64,000 nucleotides of DNA from positions 558,001 through 622,000 of the forward strand of contig JANQAB010000004.1 in the NCBI GenBank assembly GCA_024707265.1. Reading direction: 5' to 3'. Positions 45,759-55,613 of the stretch are shown one piece after another. Made by a program: the position numbers and the translations under genes. Under the pieces are notes generated by a model. The model was not told where the DNA came from, made no database searches, and saw only the letters and a list, made by a program, of their open reading frames with translations. Within the stretch, counting starts at the first letter, position 1. The number at the start of each line of letters is the position of its first letter. This DNA comes from Sporocytophaga sp. (GTDB taxonomy: Bacteria; Bacteroidota; Bacteroidia; Cytophagales; Cytophagaceae).

Positions 45759-48461
45759 ATGTTCGATAAATTAAAATTAAGTTTAGGCAGCAAGATAGTA
45801 ATATTCACTACTTCTTTGGTGGCAGCTGCATTATTGTTGATTTCTTATATCCAGTATTCAGTATTTGTCAGAATAGTTTCCGAGACTCCTGCCGGGGGAA
45901 AACTTGTGGAGGAATTTTCGGATAATTCAAGTTTATACCTGATTACGGCTTCTTTATTTGTCGTTTTAGTAACTATAGTTCTTTCGTTTTACCTTGTAAG
46001 GATTCTTACTCAGCCTATATTTTCACTGAAAGAATATCTTAAGTTGACAGAAGAAGGTATTCTTGCCAATGAGATTAATATTAATTCCGGTGATGAAATC
46101 GGAGAGATGGCTTCAATTACAAATAACATAGTCAGATCATTAAAACACACAGCACACTTTGCGCACACCATTGGAGAGGGTAACTTAAATACACAATTTA
46201 AACCGGCAAGTGAAAATGACGTATTAGGAAACTCCCTTCTGAACATGCAGAAAAACCTTATAAGCGCAGAGATCAGAGAGAAGGAAAGAAATTGGATTGT
46301 AAATGGTATTGCAGAGGTTGGTGAGATTTTGCGTAAACATAATTCAATAGACGTTCTTAGCTATGAGGTGATAAAATACCTTATAGGAAAGATAGGTGCC
46401 ATTCAGGGTGCTTTTTATGTGATGGAAGATGATGAAGAGAATGATTTTAAGAAGGCCATAGTGATGAAAAATCTCTATGCTTATAATAGAAAAAAATATA
46501 AAACTGCAAAATTTAAGATGGGAGAAGGTTTGGTTGGCCAGGCAGCTATTGAAGGGGCAACCATTTTCAGAACTGAAATTCCTCAAGACTATTGTTCTAT
46601 AACTTCCGGATTAATTATTGACAAGAAGCCCGATTCAATTCTTATTGTACCTCTGATAACTGAAGAATTAACTTATGGCGTTGTTGAGTTTGCTTCGTTA
46701 AAAAAGTTTTCTAAAAGTGAAGTGAGATTTATAGAGGAGGTAGGGCCAATCCTGGCAAGAACCATCTTTAACATCGATGTCAATGAGCGTACTCAAAGGC
46801 ACCTGGAACAATCTCAGAAGATGAGTGCGGAGCTTCAGCAGCAACAGGAAGAACTGAGGCAAAATGCTGAAGAGATGAGGGCTACCCAGGAAGATCTTCA
46901 GTTGTCCAATGAAAAACTTGAAGAACAGATTGAAGAGGTAAATAAAACTCAGAAAAGAATGCAGTCATTGCTTGAAAATGCATCTGAGGTAATTGCAATC
47001 TATGAGAAGAATATGGTCTTAAGATATGTGAGTCCTTCTGTAAAGAGGATCTTAGGAATTGATCCGGCTGACCTTGTAAACCAAAAAGATGAAGCACACA
47101 TATACGAAGAAGACAGAACTGCCTATAAAGCTATGTTTGATGAGCTTCTTGCTGATCCTGAAAAATCTATTACTATTCAATACAGATTTATAAAAGATAA
47201 TGGCGAATTGATATGGCTTGAAGCAACAGGAAAAAATCTTTTATCAGATAATGCTGTAGGTGGTATTATCCTTAATTCCAGGGATATCACAGTGAAGAGG
47301 AAGGCAGAGATGGAAGAGCGTATGAGGAAAAACATGCAGGCGCTTTCTGAAAACTCACCTGATCTTATTACCCGTTTGAACTGTGATGGAGTGATTACTT
47401 ATACAAACCCTGTCATTGAAAACTATACAGGATTAAAACCTTCGGAGTTTATGAATCAATCTCTGGAAACTGTTAGTTCACAAAATGGCATTGTGGGAGT
47501 TTGGAAAGAAATTCTTCAGAATGTAATCAGTACTGAAAATAAGCTTCATCTTGAAACGAATTATAATTCACATATCGGTGAAAGAGTAATGCAGATCAAT
47601 GCAATTCCTGAATATAATGATAATAATCTGGAGTCTGTACTTGTTGTTTCTCATGATATTACGGAGATGAAGCTCATAGAAAGAGAGATTCAGGCTAAAA
47701 ACAGAAGCATTCACGAAAGTATAACCTATTCAAAAAGAATTCAGAATGCAATTATTCCGGATAGTAAATCTATTCAGAAAACCCTTCCCGGTGCATTCAT
47801 TCTATATAAGCCAAGAGATATCGTAAGTGGAGACTTTCCATGGTATATGGAAAAAGATAACTCAGTGTTTATATCTGTCGTTGATTGTACAGGGCACGGT
47901 GTACCAGGAGCTATGTTGTCTCTGGTGGGGTATTTCCAGCTTAATAATATTGTGGAAATGTGTTCCGGTCTAAATTCAGGGGCTATATTGGACGAGTTTG
48001 ACAGAAAGGTTAACGAAACACTTATCAAAGATACTAATGAGGAGAATATCAAGGACGGAATGGATATCGCATTCTGTAAAATTGATTTGTCCAAGAATAT
48101 AGTTGAATATGCCGGGGCTCACAGATCTTTATATCATGTATCTGATGGAGAATTGATAGAATATAAAGGTGATAAATGGGCAATTGGTGGAGGAGTCTAT
48201 AAAAATCAGACTCAGTTTACCAACCATAAAATAAAGATGAAAACTGGTGATATGATTTTCTTCTTCTCTGATGGATTCCCTGATCAGTTTGGCGGACCTC
48301 AAAACAGAAAACTTGGTACAGTGAAGATCAAAGATGCTATTATGAATAATAAAGACAAATCTATGGATGTAATACACAATACATTAAATCATGAGTTTGA
48401 ATCATGGAAAGGTGAGCATAAACAGACGGATGACGTTCTTTTAATTGGTATTAAGTTTTAA
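45759..48461 (+). CDS. HAMP-GAF-PAS-PAS-SpoIIE (PP2C) phosphatase, SiaA-like
   Basis: 900-residue membrane phosphatase. Start chosen at ATG 45759 (TTG 45744 is in frame) because it directly precedes a helix (KIVIFTTSLVAAALLLISYI). Order: two helices (about 10-92), HAMP, GAF (about 175-345), coiled coil (EELRQNAEEMRATQEDL), PAS (about 405-525, LENASEVIAIYEKNMVLRYV), second PAS (about 535-650), SpoIIE-type PP2C (about 670-900). Metal-binding acids are in KPRDIVSGDF, VDCTGHGVPGA, FFFSDGFPDQFGG and QTDDVLLIGIK. By order with the next two genes it should dephosphorylate the SiaC-like protein, as SiaA does. Confidence 0.9.
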   Translation: MFDKLKLSLGSKIVIFTTSLVAAALLLISYIQYSVFVRIVSETPAGGKLVEEFSDNSSLYLITASLFVVLVTIVLSFYLVRILTQPIFSLKEYLKLTEEGILANEININSGDEIGEMASITNNIVRSLKHTAHFAHTIGEGNLNTQFKPASENDVLGNSLLNMQKNLISAEIREKERNWIVNGIAEVGEILRKHNSIDVLSYEVIKYLIGKIGAIQGAFYVMEDDEENDFKKAIVMKNLYAYNRKKYKTAKFKMGEGLVGQAAIEGATIFRTEIPQDYCSITSGLIIDKKPDSILIVPLITEELTYGVVEFASLKKFSKSEVRFIEEVGPILARTIFNIDVNERTQRHLEQSQKMSAELQQQQEELRQNAEEMRATQEDLQLSNEKLEEQIEEVNKTQKRMQSLLENASEVIAIYEKNMVLRYVSPSVKRILGIDPADLVNQKDEAHIYEEDRTAYKAMFDELLADPEKSITIQYRFIKDNGELIWLEATGKNLLSDNAVGGIILNSRDITVKRKAEMEERMRKNMQALSENSPDLITRLNCDGVITYTNPVIENYTGLKPSEFMNQSLETVSSQNGIVGVWKEILQNVISTENKLHLETNYNSHIGERVMQINAIPEYNDNNLESVLVVSHDITEMKLIEREIQAKNRSIHESITYSKRIQNAIIPDSKSIQKTLPGAFILYKPRDIVSGDFPWYMEKDNSVFISVVDCTGHGVPGAMLSLVGYFQLNNIVEMCSGLNSGAILDEFDRKVNETLIKDTNEENIKDGMDIAFCKIDLSKNIVEYAGAHRSLYHVSDGELIEYKGDKWAIGGGVYKNQTQFTNHKIKMKTGDMIFFFSDGFPDQFGGPQNRKLGTVKIKDAIMNNKDKSMDVIHNTLNHEFESWKGEHKQTDDVLLIGIKF

Positions 48462-48509
48462 TAAAATAATTTTTTCTAAAGTTTAAATTAAAGTAGAAAC
48501 AAACTACAT

Positions 48510-49052
48510 ATGAATTATATTTATAATATTCACAAAACTATGGTAGAAGAAAATATCATACTTGTTTATGAAGGGGAGTTTACCCAGGAAATAACAAAGG
48601 CCGTATTATCTATGGCCGAGAAGAAGCTTGATTCTAAAGGCGAAGAGAGCAATATTAAAAGAAAAGTATTCAATGTAATGGTTGAATGCCTGCAGAATAT
48701 CTGCAAACATTCTGAAGCTCTATCGGTGCCAAATGAAAAGAAAGCAATTTTTATGATTGGTTCTGAAGAGGACTGCTATATCATTACTTCAGGTAATATG
48801 ATTGCGAATAAAGATATTCAAGGGCTATCTGAAAAACTTGAAAAAATCAACAGCCTTGATAAAGATGGTTTGAAGAATTTTTATAAAGAATTAATCCAGA
48901 ATAATGAAATGTCAGATAAAGGTGGTGCAGGATTAGGATTTGTTGATATAGCAAGAAAATCAGGACAGAAACTTGAATATAATTTTGAAAAGGTAGATTC
49001 TGATTATTCTTTCTTTTCTTTCAAATCTAAAATTGCAAGAATAAGCGAGTAA
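48510..49052 (+). CDS. SiaB-type protein kinase (DUF6272)
   Basis: 180 residues of the SiaB family, GHKL-fold kinases that phosphorylate SiaC. N box FNVMVECLQNICKHSEAL, with Glu and Asn for Mg-ATP, and G box SDKGGAGLGFVDIARKSGQK. The start at 48510 follows an A-rich leader; a shorter start at ATG 48540 is possible. Cytoplasmic. Lies between the SpoIIE phosphatase and the SiaC-like target, the same order as in siaABC of Pseudomonas. Confidence 0.86.
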   Translation: MNYIYNIHKTMVEENIILVYEGEFTQEITKAVLSMAEKKLDSKGEESNIKRKVFNVMVECLQNICKHSEALSVPNEKKAIFMIGSEEDCYIITSGNMIANKDIQGLSEKLEKINSLDKDGLKNFYKELIQNNEMSDKGGAGLGFVDIARKSGQKLEYNFEKVDSDYSFFSFKSKIARISE

Positions 49053-49096
49053 ATCCTTTTTCTTATTTAACCCTATTTGATAATCTTTCTATACTT

Positions 49097-49459
49097 ATGG
49101 ATATTTTGAATATAAACGGAACCGAAGATACTCCTGCTGTGACATTAGACAAATCTAAAGGAGTATTCGAAATTTCCGGACGATCACTTCCGGAAGATGC
49201 TGCCGGATTTTTTAAGCCAGTGTTAAGCTGGATCGAAGCTTATAAGGATCAATCTAACCCAGCTACCAATCTTCAGGTTAAGCTGGAATATTTTAATACA
49301 GCATCTTCAAAATTAATATTAGACATTTTAACAAAGTTTGAAAAAATTCAGGGATCTAAAATTATCTGGTATCATTTCTCTGATGATGAAGATATGAAAG
49401 AGGCGGGACAAGAGTTTTCCGAGCTTGTAGAAATCCCTTTTGAATTTAAAGCGATGTAG
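49097..49459 (+). CDS. SiaC-type regulatory phosphoprotein (DUF1987)
   Basis: 120-residue STAS-like regulator of the SiaC family. In Pseudomonas SiaC is phosphorylated by SiaB on a Thr in a YFNT motif and, when unphosphorylated, activates the diguanylate cyclase SiaD. The motif is present here: LEYFNTASSKLILDIL. N-terminal TPAVTLDKSKGVFEISGRSL and C-terminal WYHFSDDEDMKEAGQEFSEL match the family. No GGDEF protein is in the window, so its target is elsewhere or different. Confidence 0.88.
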   Translation: MDILNINGTEDTPAVTLDKSKGVFEISGRSLPEDAAGFFKPVLSWIEAYKDQSNPATNLQVKLEYFNTASSKLILDILTKFEKIQGSKIIWYHFSDDEDMKEAGQEFSELVEIPFEFKAM

Positions 49460-49463
49460 GCCA

Positions 49464-49488
49464 AAGAGTGGGATAAACACCCGCTCTT
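49464..49488 (+). terminator. Hairpin between SiaC-like and MBL-rhodanese genes
   Basis: AAGAGTGGG/CCCGCTCTT stem (49464-49472 with 49480-49488, one G-T pair) and a seven-base loop. No long T run; could end either convergent gene. Confidence 0.5.
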
Positions 49489-49516
49489 AATCTACTTTAT
49501 TTGCATAACTTTTAGA

Positions 49517-50863
49517 TCATTTACTTTTTTTCAGCGACTTGATTGAAGTTATACTTTCGCTCAAATCATATACTTGGTGAATTTGGGAACGCTCAAGTAT
49601 ACTGCTACCAATAGCTGATCTGTATCCTCCGGCGCAATGCACAGCAACAGGCTTTCCTAAAGGGACCAATTGAATATTTTCCCTTAGCTTGTTAAGGGGA
49701 ATGTTTATGGAGTTTGAAAAATACTTTTCTGATGCTACCTCGTTTACATCTCTCACATCTACAATCGTGTATTGATCTTCTGCTTTGATCACTTTTTCAG
49801 CATCTAATTTTTCTAATTTGCTACCTGAGGGTTCGTCCATAACAAGGATTCCAGTTATTTTAGATTCGTATCCTATCTTTGCAGTTTTAAGAAGCAAATT
49901 TTGAAGTGTATCATTATCACTAGCTATAAGGTAAAAGGTTTCGTCAGGACTGATTATGGATCCTAACCATGTTTCAAATTTTCCTCCATCAGGAATGTTA
50001 ATAGCACCTTTAATATGCCCGGCCCTGAAGAGGTCAGAACTTCTGGTATCTATTATTAAAGCATCATTCGATATTTCTTTGAAACTTTTTAAATAATTAA
50101 CATTATTAAGGCTTTCACTAAGTTTGGGAGCTCCAAGTTTGTTAATGAGTACATCATAAGCAAAATATTTCGGAATAAATGGCTGATTCTCCAGAATTAG
50201 TTTTATGAACTCAGACTCATTCATTGGCTGAAGGGCGTAGTTCTCTTTTTTTTGATTGCCCAAAGTATCAGAAAGTTTTTCGCTTATTGATTTTCCGCAG
50301 AGTGATCCAGGTCCGTGCGCAGGGTAGATGATTGTATTATCCGGTAATTTCAAAATTTTATCATGAAGTGAGTGATATAATTTACCAGCCAGTTTTTCTT
50401 TTAGCGTGTTGCTGTCTTTAGTTGTCTCTCTTAAATCTGGCCTTCCCACATCCCCGATAAAAAGAGTGTCTCCGGTAAATAATGCATAAGGTTTGCTTGT
50501 TTCGTCTTCAAGCAATACTGATATGCTGTCGGGAGAGTGGCCGGGAGTATTGATGGCTTTTAACTTTACTTTACCGATTCTAATTTCATCACCATCATCA
50601 AAAGTGGTATGTTCATAATTAACATCTGATAACTTACTCACATAAACTTTTACCTGATGCAATAAAAATTCACCATGACTGCTTATGAAGTCTGCATGAG
50701 GATGGGTTTCAATGACAGCTTTAATTTTGGCATTATGCTTATGCTCTAATTGGACAAAAGGAGATGGGTCCCTCGCAGGGTCAATAAGGGCTATTTCTCC
50801 TTCACTTATGATAGCATAAGTAAGCTGTGCAAGACCTTTATCAAAAAAACTTTCTATTTGCAT
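49517..50863 (-). CDS. MBL-fold hydrolase fused to two rhodanese domains
   Basis: 448 residues. N-terminal metallo-beta-lactamase fold of the persulfide dioxygenase-like group with VIETHPHADFISSHGEF, INTPGHSPDSISVLL, LFTGDTLFIGDVGRPDLR and YPAHGPGSLCG. First rhodanese (about 255-345) has DTRSSDLFRAGHIKGAINIP but lacks the active Cys (position occupied in YLIASDNDT); second (about 355-445) has the active loop VHCAGGYRSAIGSS. Predicted to handle glutathione-like persulfide or thiosulphate sulphur. No signal peptide; cytoplasmic. Confidence 0.87.
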   Translation of the reverse strand: MQIESFFDKGLAQLTYAIISEGEIALIDPARDPSPFVQLEHKHNAKIKAVIETHPHADFISSHGEFLLHQVKVYVSKLSDVNYEHTTFDDGDEIRIGKVKLKAINTPGHSPDSISVLLEDETSKPYALFTGDTLFIGDVGRPDLRETTKDSNTLKEKLAGKLYHSLHDKILKLPDNTIIYPAHGPGSLCGKSISEKLSDTLGNQKKENYALQPMNESEFIKLILENQPFIPKYFAYDVLINKLGAPKLSESLNNVNYLKSFKEISNDALIIDTRSSDLFRAGHIKGAINIPDGGKFETWLGSIISPDETFYLIASDNDTLQNLLLKTAKIGYESKITGILVMDEPSGSKLEKLDAEKVIKAEDQYTIVDVRDVNEVASEKYFSNSINIPLNKLRENIQLVPLGKPVAVHCAGGYRSAIGSSILERSQIHQVYDLSESITSIKSLKKSK

Positions 50864-50946
50864 TGGTTAAGCTTTTTATGGTAATAAATAAATTCATTTA
50901 TAACTGCAATACTCTTTGTTGAAAATTGGTGATTTGACTTTCTTAA

Positions 50947-53883
50947 TCATCTTATTACTGTAACATCTCCGGTTTTGGTATGGCTTTTAGATCCGCTGAA
51001 ACCTTCTCCAGTATAAGTGAGTTTCCATATATAGGCTCCTTCCTGAACTATCTTCCCTCTGTAATCTCCGTTCCAGGAGTTGAATATAGAATCTGAAACA
51101 AAAATTAATTCTCCCCATTGATCAAATATTTCAAGTCTATAGGAACTGATGTTGGCTCCTGAAATCTTGAATTCATCGTTATTGCCATCACCATTTGGTG
51201 AAAAAATATTGGGAACATAGACCCTTGCTTCACAAATATCTTGAATCAATGCACTCGCAGTACTTTCGCATCCATGTTTGCTTTTGGCTGTTAAGGAATA
51301 TATCCCTTCGGTAAATACAGTTATGGATTGAGTGGTCTTTCCGAAAGGAAGCCAAAGATAACTATTGGCTATTCCTCCATCAAGAACTACGGAGTCTCCG
51401 TTTTCACTGCATAATGCATATACGGGATTTAAATTGATGTTTGGAGCCTCCTCAAATTCTATATTGATTGTATCACTTTTTGAGCATTGATCTCTGTATA
51501 TGGATACACTGTAGGTTCCTGATGTTGTTGGATGAATCTGACGATTAACTTCACCGGAAGACCATTTATATTGAAATCCTGAAGGAACAATTCCTGCATC
51601 TAATACAGGACTGGAACCCTGACAATAGGCGGTATCTGGACCTAATGAAACAGAAGGAGGGGTGATAAATGTAATATTGATCAAATCTGTTTTTTTGCAT
51701 AATCCACCATTGCTTACTGTTACTGAATAAGTTCCGGAAGTTCTTACTATTATACTCTCCGCTGTAGTCCCTGTCGACCATGCATGGGCCAATCCCGGAT
51801 TATCTGCATCCAGTTGAATGGAATCTCCTGTACATAATGTTCTGTCAGCACCTAAGTCAAATGGGTTAACAGGAGCGAAAGTAACCGTTGCTGTAGCAGT
51901 GTTGATGCATCCAGCCCTGCTGACTTCCACTGTAAATGTACCGGAGGTATCCGTATTGATAAAAGAAGATGTTGTCCCTGTATTCCATATGTACGATAAA
52001 CCTGAACCGCTTAGTGTTGCATCAAGTTTGTAGGTAACAGGATCACAAATGATGGTATCTTTAATTGACGGTGCTGGTGGTGTTTCTACGATTGTCAATG
52101 TTCTGGACATTGTTGTATCTCCACATGCATATATGGCCCTTACAGATACATTATATGTTCCGGGGCCGGGATATGTATGTGTGATAGTTTGACCAGTTCC
52201 TGTTTGCCCGTCACCAAAATTCCATGTCCAGGTAAAGACAGTATCAGGGGCATTTGCCTGAAATAGAGTTATGGAGCCTGAACAAGTATCTGCATAGGCA
52301 AGATTCCAGTCAGAAGTATTAAAGTAGTTGGATACAAAATTAGGCAGGCCAGTATTGCTTTCTGTACCAAGGTCTATAGACTTATGCTGATAGTCTGCAT
52401 CTGTGCTGTCCAGTGCAGGATCATTGATCACTCCAAGAAAACCGCTTCCGGAGCCTTTTAAAGCTACATAAATTTTTCCATCAGGTCCTAACTGCAGAGC
52501 CTCATAAGAAGCAGAAGGGTCAGTACTGATTGTAACCTGAGAATTTTCAATTTCAGTAGATGTTGCCTTTGTCAGATCATATTGATAAAGATGACCATCT
52601 CCGTTAGTGCTTACATAAAGTTTATTATTATCATCTGAAAATTCCAAACCAAACGGATTGGTAACATTGGTGATAGTATCGCTGATGGTCAGTTGACCTG
52701 TATTTGTATTAAAATCATATATCTCAACTCTGTTTTGTTCAGTCAAAGCAACAGCTACTTTTGTACCGTCTTTAGAAAATTTCATGTATCCCTGTCCATT
52801 TGTCTGCACAGCACCTGTAGAGGAAATCGCTGGAGTGGAAGAGAAGCCGTTATTTCCGATTTTATAGGATATAAAATTATTTGAATTCAGTTCATGGGCT
52901 ACCACCCAGAAGTTGCCCTGATCATCTTTCATACCTGATATTTTATTTGCAACAGGATTGTAAAGAGGAACATTGACATTGGTAACTCTTCCTTCGCCAT
53001 TGTTAAAAGATAAATCAACGGTGGTGTAGGTTAATCCGGTTGTAGGGTTTACAGTGAAAACATAATAGATATTGTTTGCTCTGGGGTCCGGAACTATTAT
53101 CGCAGATTGAGAGGAGTCTGAGTTGCCTTTTAAACCTGTACCTCCCTGCATCACCTCGTTGTCTTTGGTATAGATATTTATTCCATCAGTATAGAATAAA
53201 AGGTTTCCTGAAGGGTCTGATATGGAGGCGCTTCCGCCATTTGTGTTGTTGGCGTTTGTATTGGTTACAGATGGAGGAGTGTCATTGAAGTTTAGTCCTG
53301 CATTATTTCCGAATTGCCAGTTATAATCTCCTTTATTACCCTGTCCCCAGAAGCGAATTGTCACGGTGTCTGAAGTATAACAGCCATCCTGATAAACCTT
53401 TACCCAATATTTTCCTGCACTCATCAATGAATCAATCTGAGTGGTGTCTCCATCGGACCATTGGTAAGATAAGCCAGGTATCCCTGCATCAATGAGGTAA
53501 GGAGCATCACAGACAACAGTATCCTTTAAGTTTAATGTTAAGGGAGGATTAGGATTGTTCTGGATTAAAATGTCTCGGGTAATAGTGGCAGGATTTCCGC
53601 AAGCATCAGTGAATGAGAATGTAACAGTGTAAGTTGTGTTTGTCTGAGAAAATATATGAGTAGGGTAAGCGCCAAATGCAGTATTTCGCGTTCCGGAAGC
53701 AGGGTCTCCGAAGTCCCAGTTCCAGGTGGTGGTATCACCAACCCCAATGCCAGTGAACTGGGTTAAATTACTGAAACATGTATCTCTATAGGTAAATCCT
53801 GCATTGGCAGGAATACACTGAGCATTTGCAGGAGCAATATTAATTAATTGTATGCAAATGAATATGAATAATAAAACTCTCAT
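50947..53883 (-). CDS. Large secreted PKD/propeller protein with CHU_C (type IX, type B) domain
   Basis: 978 residues, signal peptide ending APANAQ. Order: PKD-like domain (about 25-115, WNWDFGDPASG), Ig-like module, a seven-blade-like propeller (about 180-530; YYVFTVNPTTGLTYTTVDLS, GLEFSDDNNKLYVSTNG), second PKD (about 540-605, FTWTWNFGDGQTGTGQTITH), four repeated Ig/SprB-like modules each opening xLGPDTxxC and containing YxWSTG, and the C-terminal CHU_C domain (PNIFSPNGDGNNDEFKISGA, DQWGELIFVSD). Typical gliding-motility surface protein. Divergent from a PorP/SprF gene. Confidence 0.88.
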   Translation of the reverse strand: MRVLLFIFICIQLINIAPANAQCIPANAGFTYRDTCFSNLTQFTGIGVGDTTTWNWDFGDPASGTRNTAFGAYPTHIFSQTNTTYTVTFSFTDACGNPATITRDILIQNNPNPPLTLNLKDTVVCDAPYLIDAGIPGLSYQWSDGDTTQIDSLMSAGKYWVKVYQDGCYTSDTVTIRFWGQGNKGDYNWQFGNNAGLNFNDTPPSVTNTNANNTNGGSASISDPSGNLLFYTDGINIYTKDNEVMQGGTGLKGNSDSSQSAIIVPDPRANNIYYVFTVNPTTGLTYTTVDLSFNNGEGRVTNVNVPLYNPVANKISGMKDDQGNFWVVAHELNSNNFISYKIGNNGFSSTPAISSTGAVQTNGQGYMKFSKDGTKVAVALTEQNRVEIYDFNTNTGQLTISDTITNVTNPFGLEFSDDNNKLYVSTNGDGHLYQYDLTKATSTEIENSQVTISTDPSASYEALQLGPDGKIYVALKGSGSGFLGVINDPALDSTDADYQHKSIDLGTESNTGLPNFVSNYFNTSDWNLAYADTCSGSITLFQANAPDTVFTWTWNFGDGQTGTGQTITHTYPGPGTYNVSVRAIYACGDTTMSRTLTIVETPPAPSIKDTIICDPVTYKLDATLSGSGLSYIWNTGTTSSFINTDTSGTFTVEVSRAGCINTATATVTFAPVNPFDLGADRTLCTGDSIQLDADNPGLAHAWSTGTTAESIIVRTSGTYSVTVSNGGLCKKTDLINITFITPPSVSLGPDTAYCQGSSPVLDAGIVPSGFQYKWSSGEVNRQIHPTTSGTYSVSIYRDQCSKSDTINIEFEEAPNINLNPVYALCSENGDSVVLDGGIANSYLWLPFGKTTQSITVFTEGIYSLTAKSKHGCESTASALIQDICEARVYVPNIFSPNGDGNNDEFKISGANISSYRLEIFDQWGELIFVSDSIFNSWNGDYRGKIVQEGAYIWKLTYTGEGFSGSKSHTKTGDVTVIR

Positions 53884-54094
53884 CCCTTCGATTATTTATA
53901 ATCCCAATATCCTTCCTGAAACCAATATTAAGCTGTATGTAATTCAGAATGAATGATGTTTGTCTTTCTGATTTTGAGTTAGACTGAATCTGTCATCTCC
54001 TTTACCTCCCTTTAAAATCAATAATAGCGGGAAGTCTGAAAGATTTTATAATAAAAGAAAAACTAAACAGAGGCAATAAGGTTTGAATTATTAA

Positions 54095-55042
54095 ATGAAG
54101 ATTCTTATACAGTTCTTTTTGGTTGTTTCGATATTTAATGCATGTGTTTCATATGCACAGGATGTACAATTTTCTCAGTTTTATAATGCACCGTTGTACT
54201 TAAATCCGGCGCTTACTGGTACAAGCCATTCTTCAAGAGCTATACTTAATTATCGAAATCAATGGCCTACAGCAGGAAAACCATTTATAACCTATGCTGC
54301 ATCGTTCGATCATTTTTTCTCTAAGTATTCAAGTGGAGTGGGATTGATGGTGATGCAGAATAAAGAAGGAACATCAAAACTTAAATCGACAGAGATATCC
54401 GGATTTTATTCTTACCATATCGGATTAAATGAAAACTGGACATTGATTCCCGGATTACAGGCTACTTATGTTCAGCAAAGCATTGATTATTCCAAAGTTA
54501 TTTTTCCTGATCAGTATGATGACAATGGGTTTATAGGTGGGACATCTGAACCATTGAATTTATCAAAAAGAAATTACTTTGATTTCTCCTCAGGTGGTTT
54601 ATTATATTCAGAAGTATTCTGGTTTGGATTTGCCTACCATCATATAAACAGACCACGTCAATCTTTTTTAGATGATAACACCAGACTCCCTTCCGAATTG
54701 AACTTTCATGCAGGAGCGAGGATCCCGATAGCCAGCAGTGAGAGAGGCAGGTCTACGAGGATTAAATACAAGGAAAAAGCCTTAATACCCTCCATTCTAT
54801 ATAAAACTCAGGGCAAATATGACCAATTGGATCTTGGTGTGAATGTTTTACTGGAACCTGTACAGTTCGGAATCTGGTATAGAGGATTGCCTGTAAAAAG
54901 CTATGAATCTGGCTTGACCAATGCGGAAGCAGTTATAGGTTTGATAGGAGTGGTGTTTAATGGATTCAGTTTTTGCTATAGCTATGATTATGTTGTTTCA
55001 AGGCTTAACAAAAGAACCGGGGGGCTCATGAAATTTCTTTGA
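54095..55042 (+). CDS. PorP/SprF family type IX secretion outer membrane protein
   Basis: 315 residues with signal peptide (ending CVSYAQ) and the family start DVQFSQFYNAPLYLNPALTG, then barrel strands (YRNQWPTAGKPFITYAASFD, GVGLMVMQNKEGTSKLKSTE) and a final strand (FCYSYDYVVSRLNKRTGG). PorP/SprF members are needed for exporting or displaying particular gliding adhesins and CHU_C proteins, often encoded beside them; the partner here is most likely the PKD/CHU_C protein transcribed away from it across 211 bases. Confidence 0.9.
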   Translation: MKILIQFFLVVSIFNACVSYAQDVQFSQFYNAPLYLNPALTGTSHSSRAILNYRNQWPTAGKPFITYAASFDHFFSKYSSGVGLMVMQNKEGTSKLKSTEISGFYSYHIGLNENWTLIPGLQATYVQQSIDYSKVIFPDQYDDNGFIGGTSEPLNLSKRNYFDFSSGGLLYSEVFWFGFAYHHINRPRQSFLDDNTRLPSELNFHAGARIPIASSERGRSTRIKYKEKALIPSILYKTQGKYDQLDLGVNVLLEPVQFGIWYRGLPVKSYESGLTNAEAVIGLIGVVFNGFSFCYSYDYVVSRLNKRTGGLMKFL

Positions 55043-55274
55043 TTTACATATTTGGTGAAGATGATTCAAAAGGGAAGAAAAAAACTAAATATAAAAGACT
55101 TCCGTGTCCTTCCTTTTATAAGTTGTAAATACTTTTTTCTGGATGATTTTAATATGAATTCAGATTTTTATCCACTAAAATCATGCTTCTGACAAATAAA
55201 ATTTAAACTATAGAAAAAAAAATACGTAATTGGAGTTTAATATTTTAGTTTAAATTTTAACGTAATTTTTAGAA

Positions 55275-55613
55275 ATGGATCAGAATAAAGTTGATTTGTT
55301 TGTTGCTTCAATGCACGAAAAGTTTCCTACAGAAAAACTTGCACTTATCAGAGAACAACTATCAGAACTGGATAATAGTAAACTTTCTGTTATACAGTCT
55401 ATTCCATACAAGGACCCTACGACACTATTGATTATATCAATTTTTTTGGGTGGGTTAGGTGTCGACAGATTTATGCTTGGTCAGACTGGTCTTGGTGTTG
55501 CCAAGTTACTCACTTGCGGTGGTATGGGAATCTGGGCATTAATAGACTTGTTTTTAATTATGGGTAAAACAAGGGAAGTAAATTATACTAAGTTTTCTCA
55601 GTTTGCTGTATAA
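55275..55613 (+). CDS. TM2 domain protein
   Basis: 112 residues. A charged N-terminal part of about 50 residues precedes the TM2 domain: DPTTLLIISIFLGGLGVDRF, MLGQTGLGVAKLLTCGGMGI and WALIDLFLIMGKTREVNY. Two helices joined by the DRF turn are diagnostic. Function in bacteria is not known. The end overlaps the DUF2752 gene, a common pair in Bacteroidetes. Confidence 0.87.
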   Translation: MDQNKVDLFVASMHEKFPTEKLALIREQLSELDNSKLSVIQSIPYKDPTTLLIISIFLGGLGVDRFMLGQTGLGVAKLLTCGGMGIWALIDLFLIMGKTREVNYTKFSQFAV

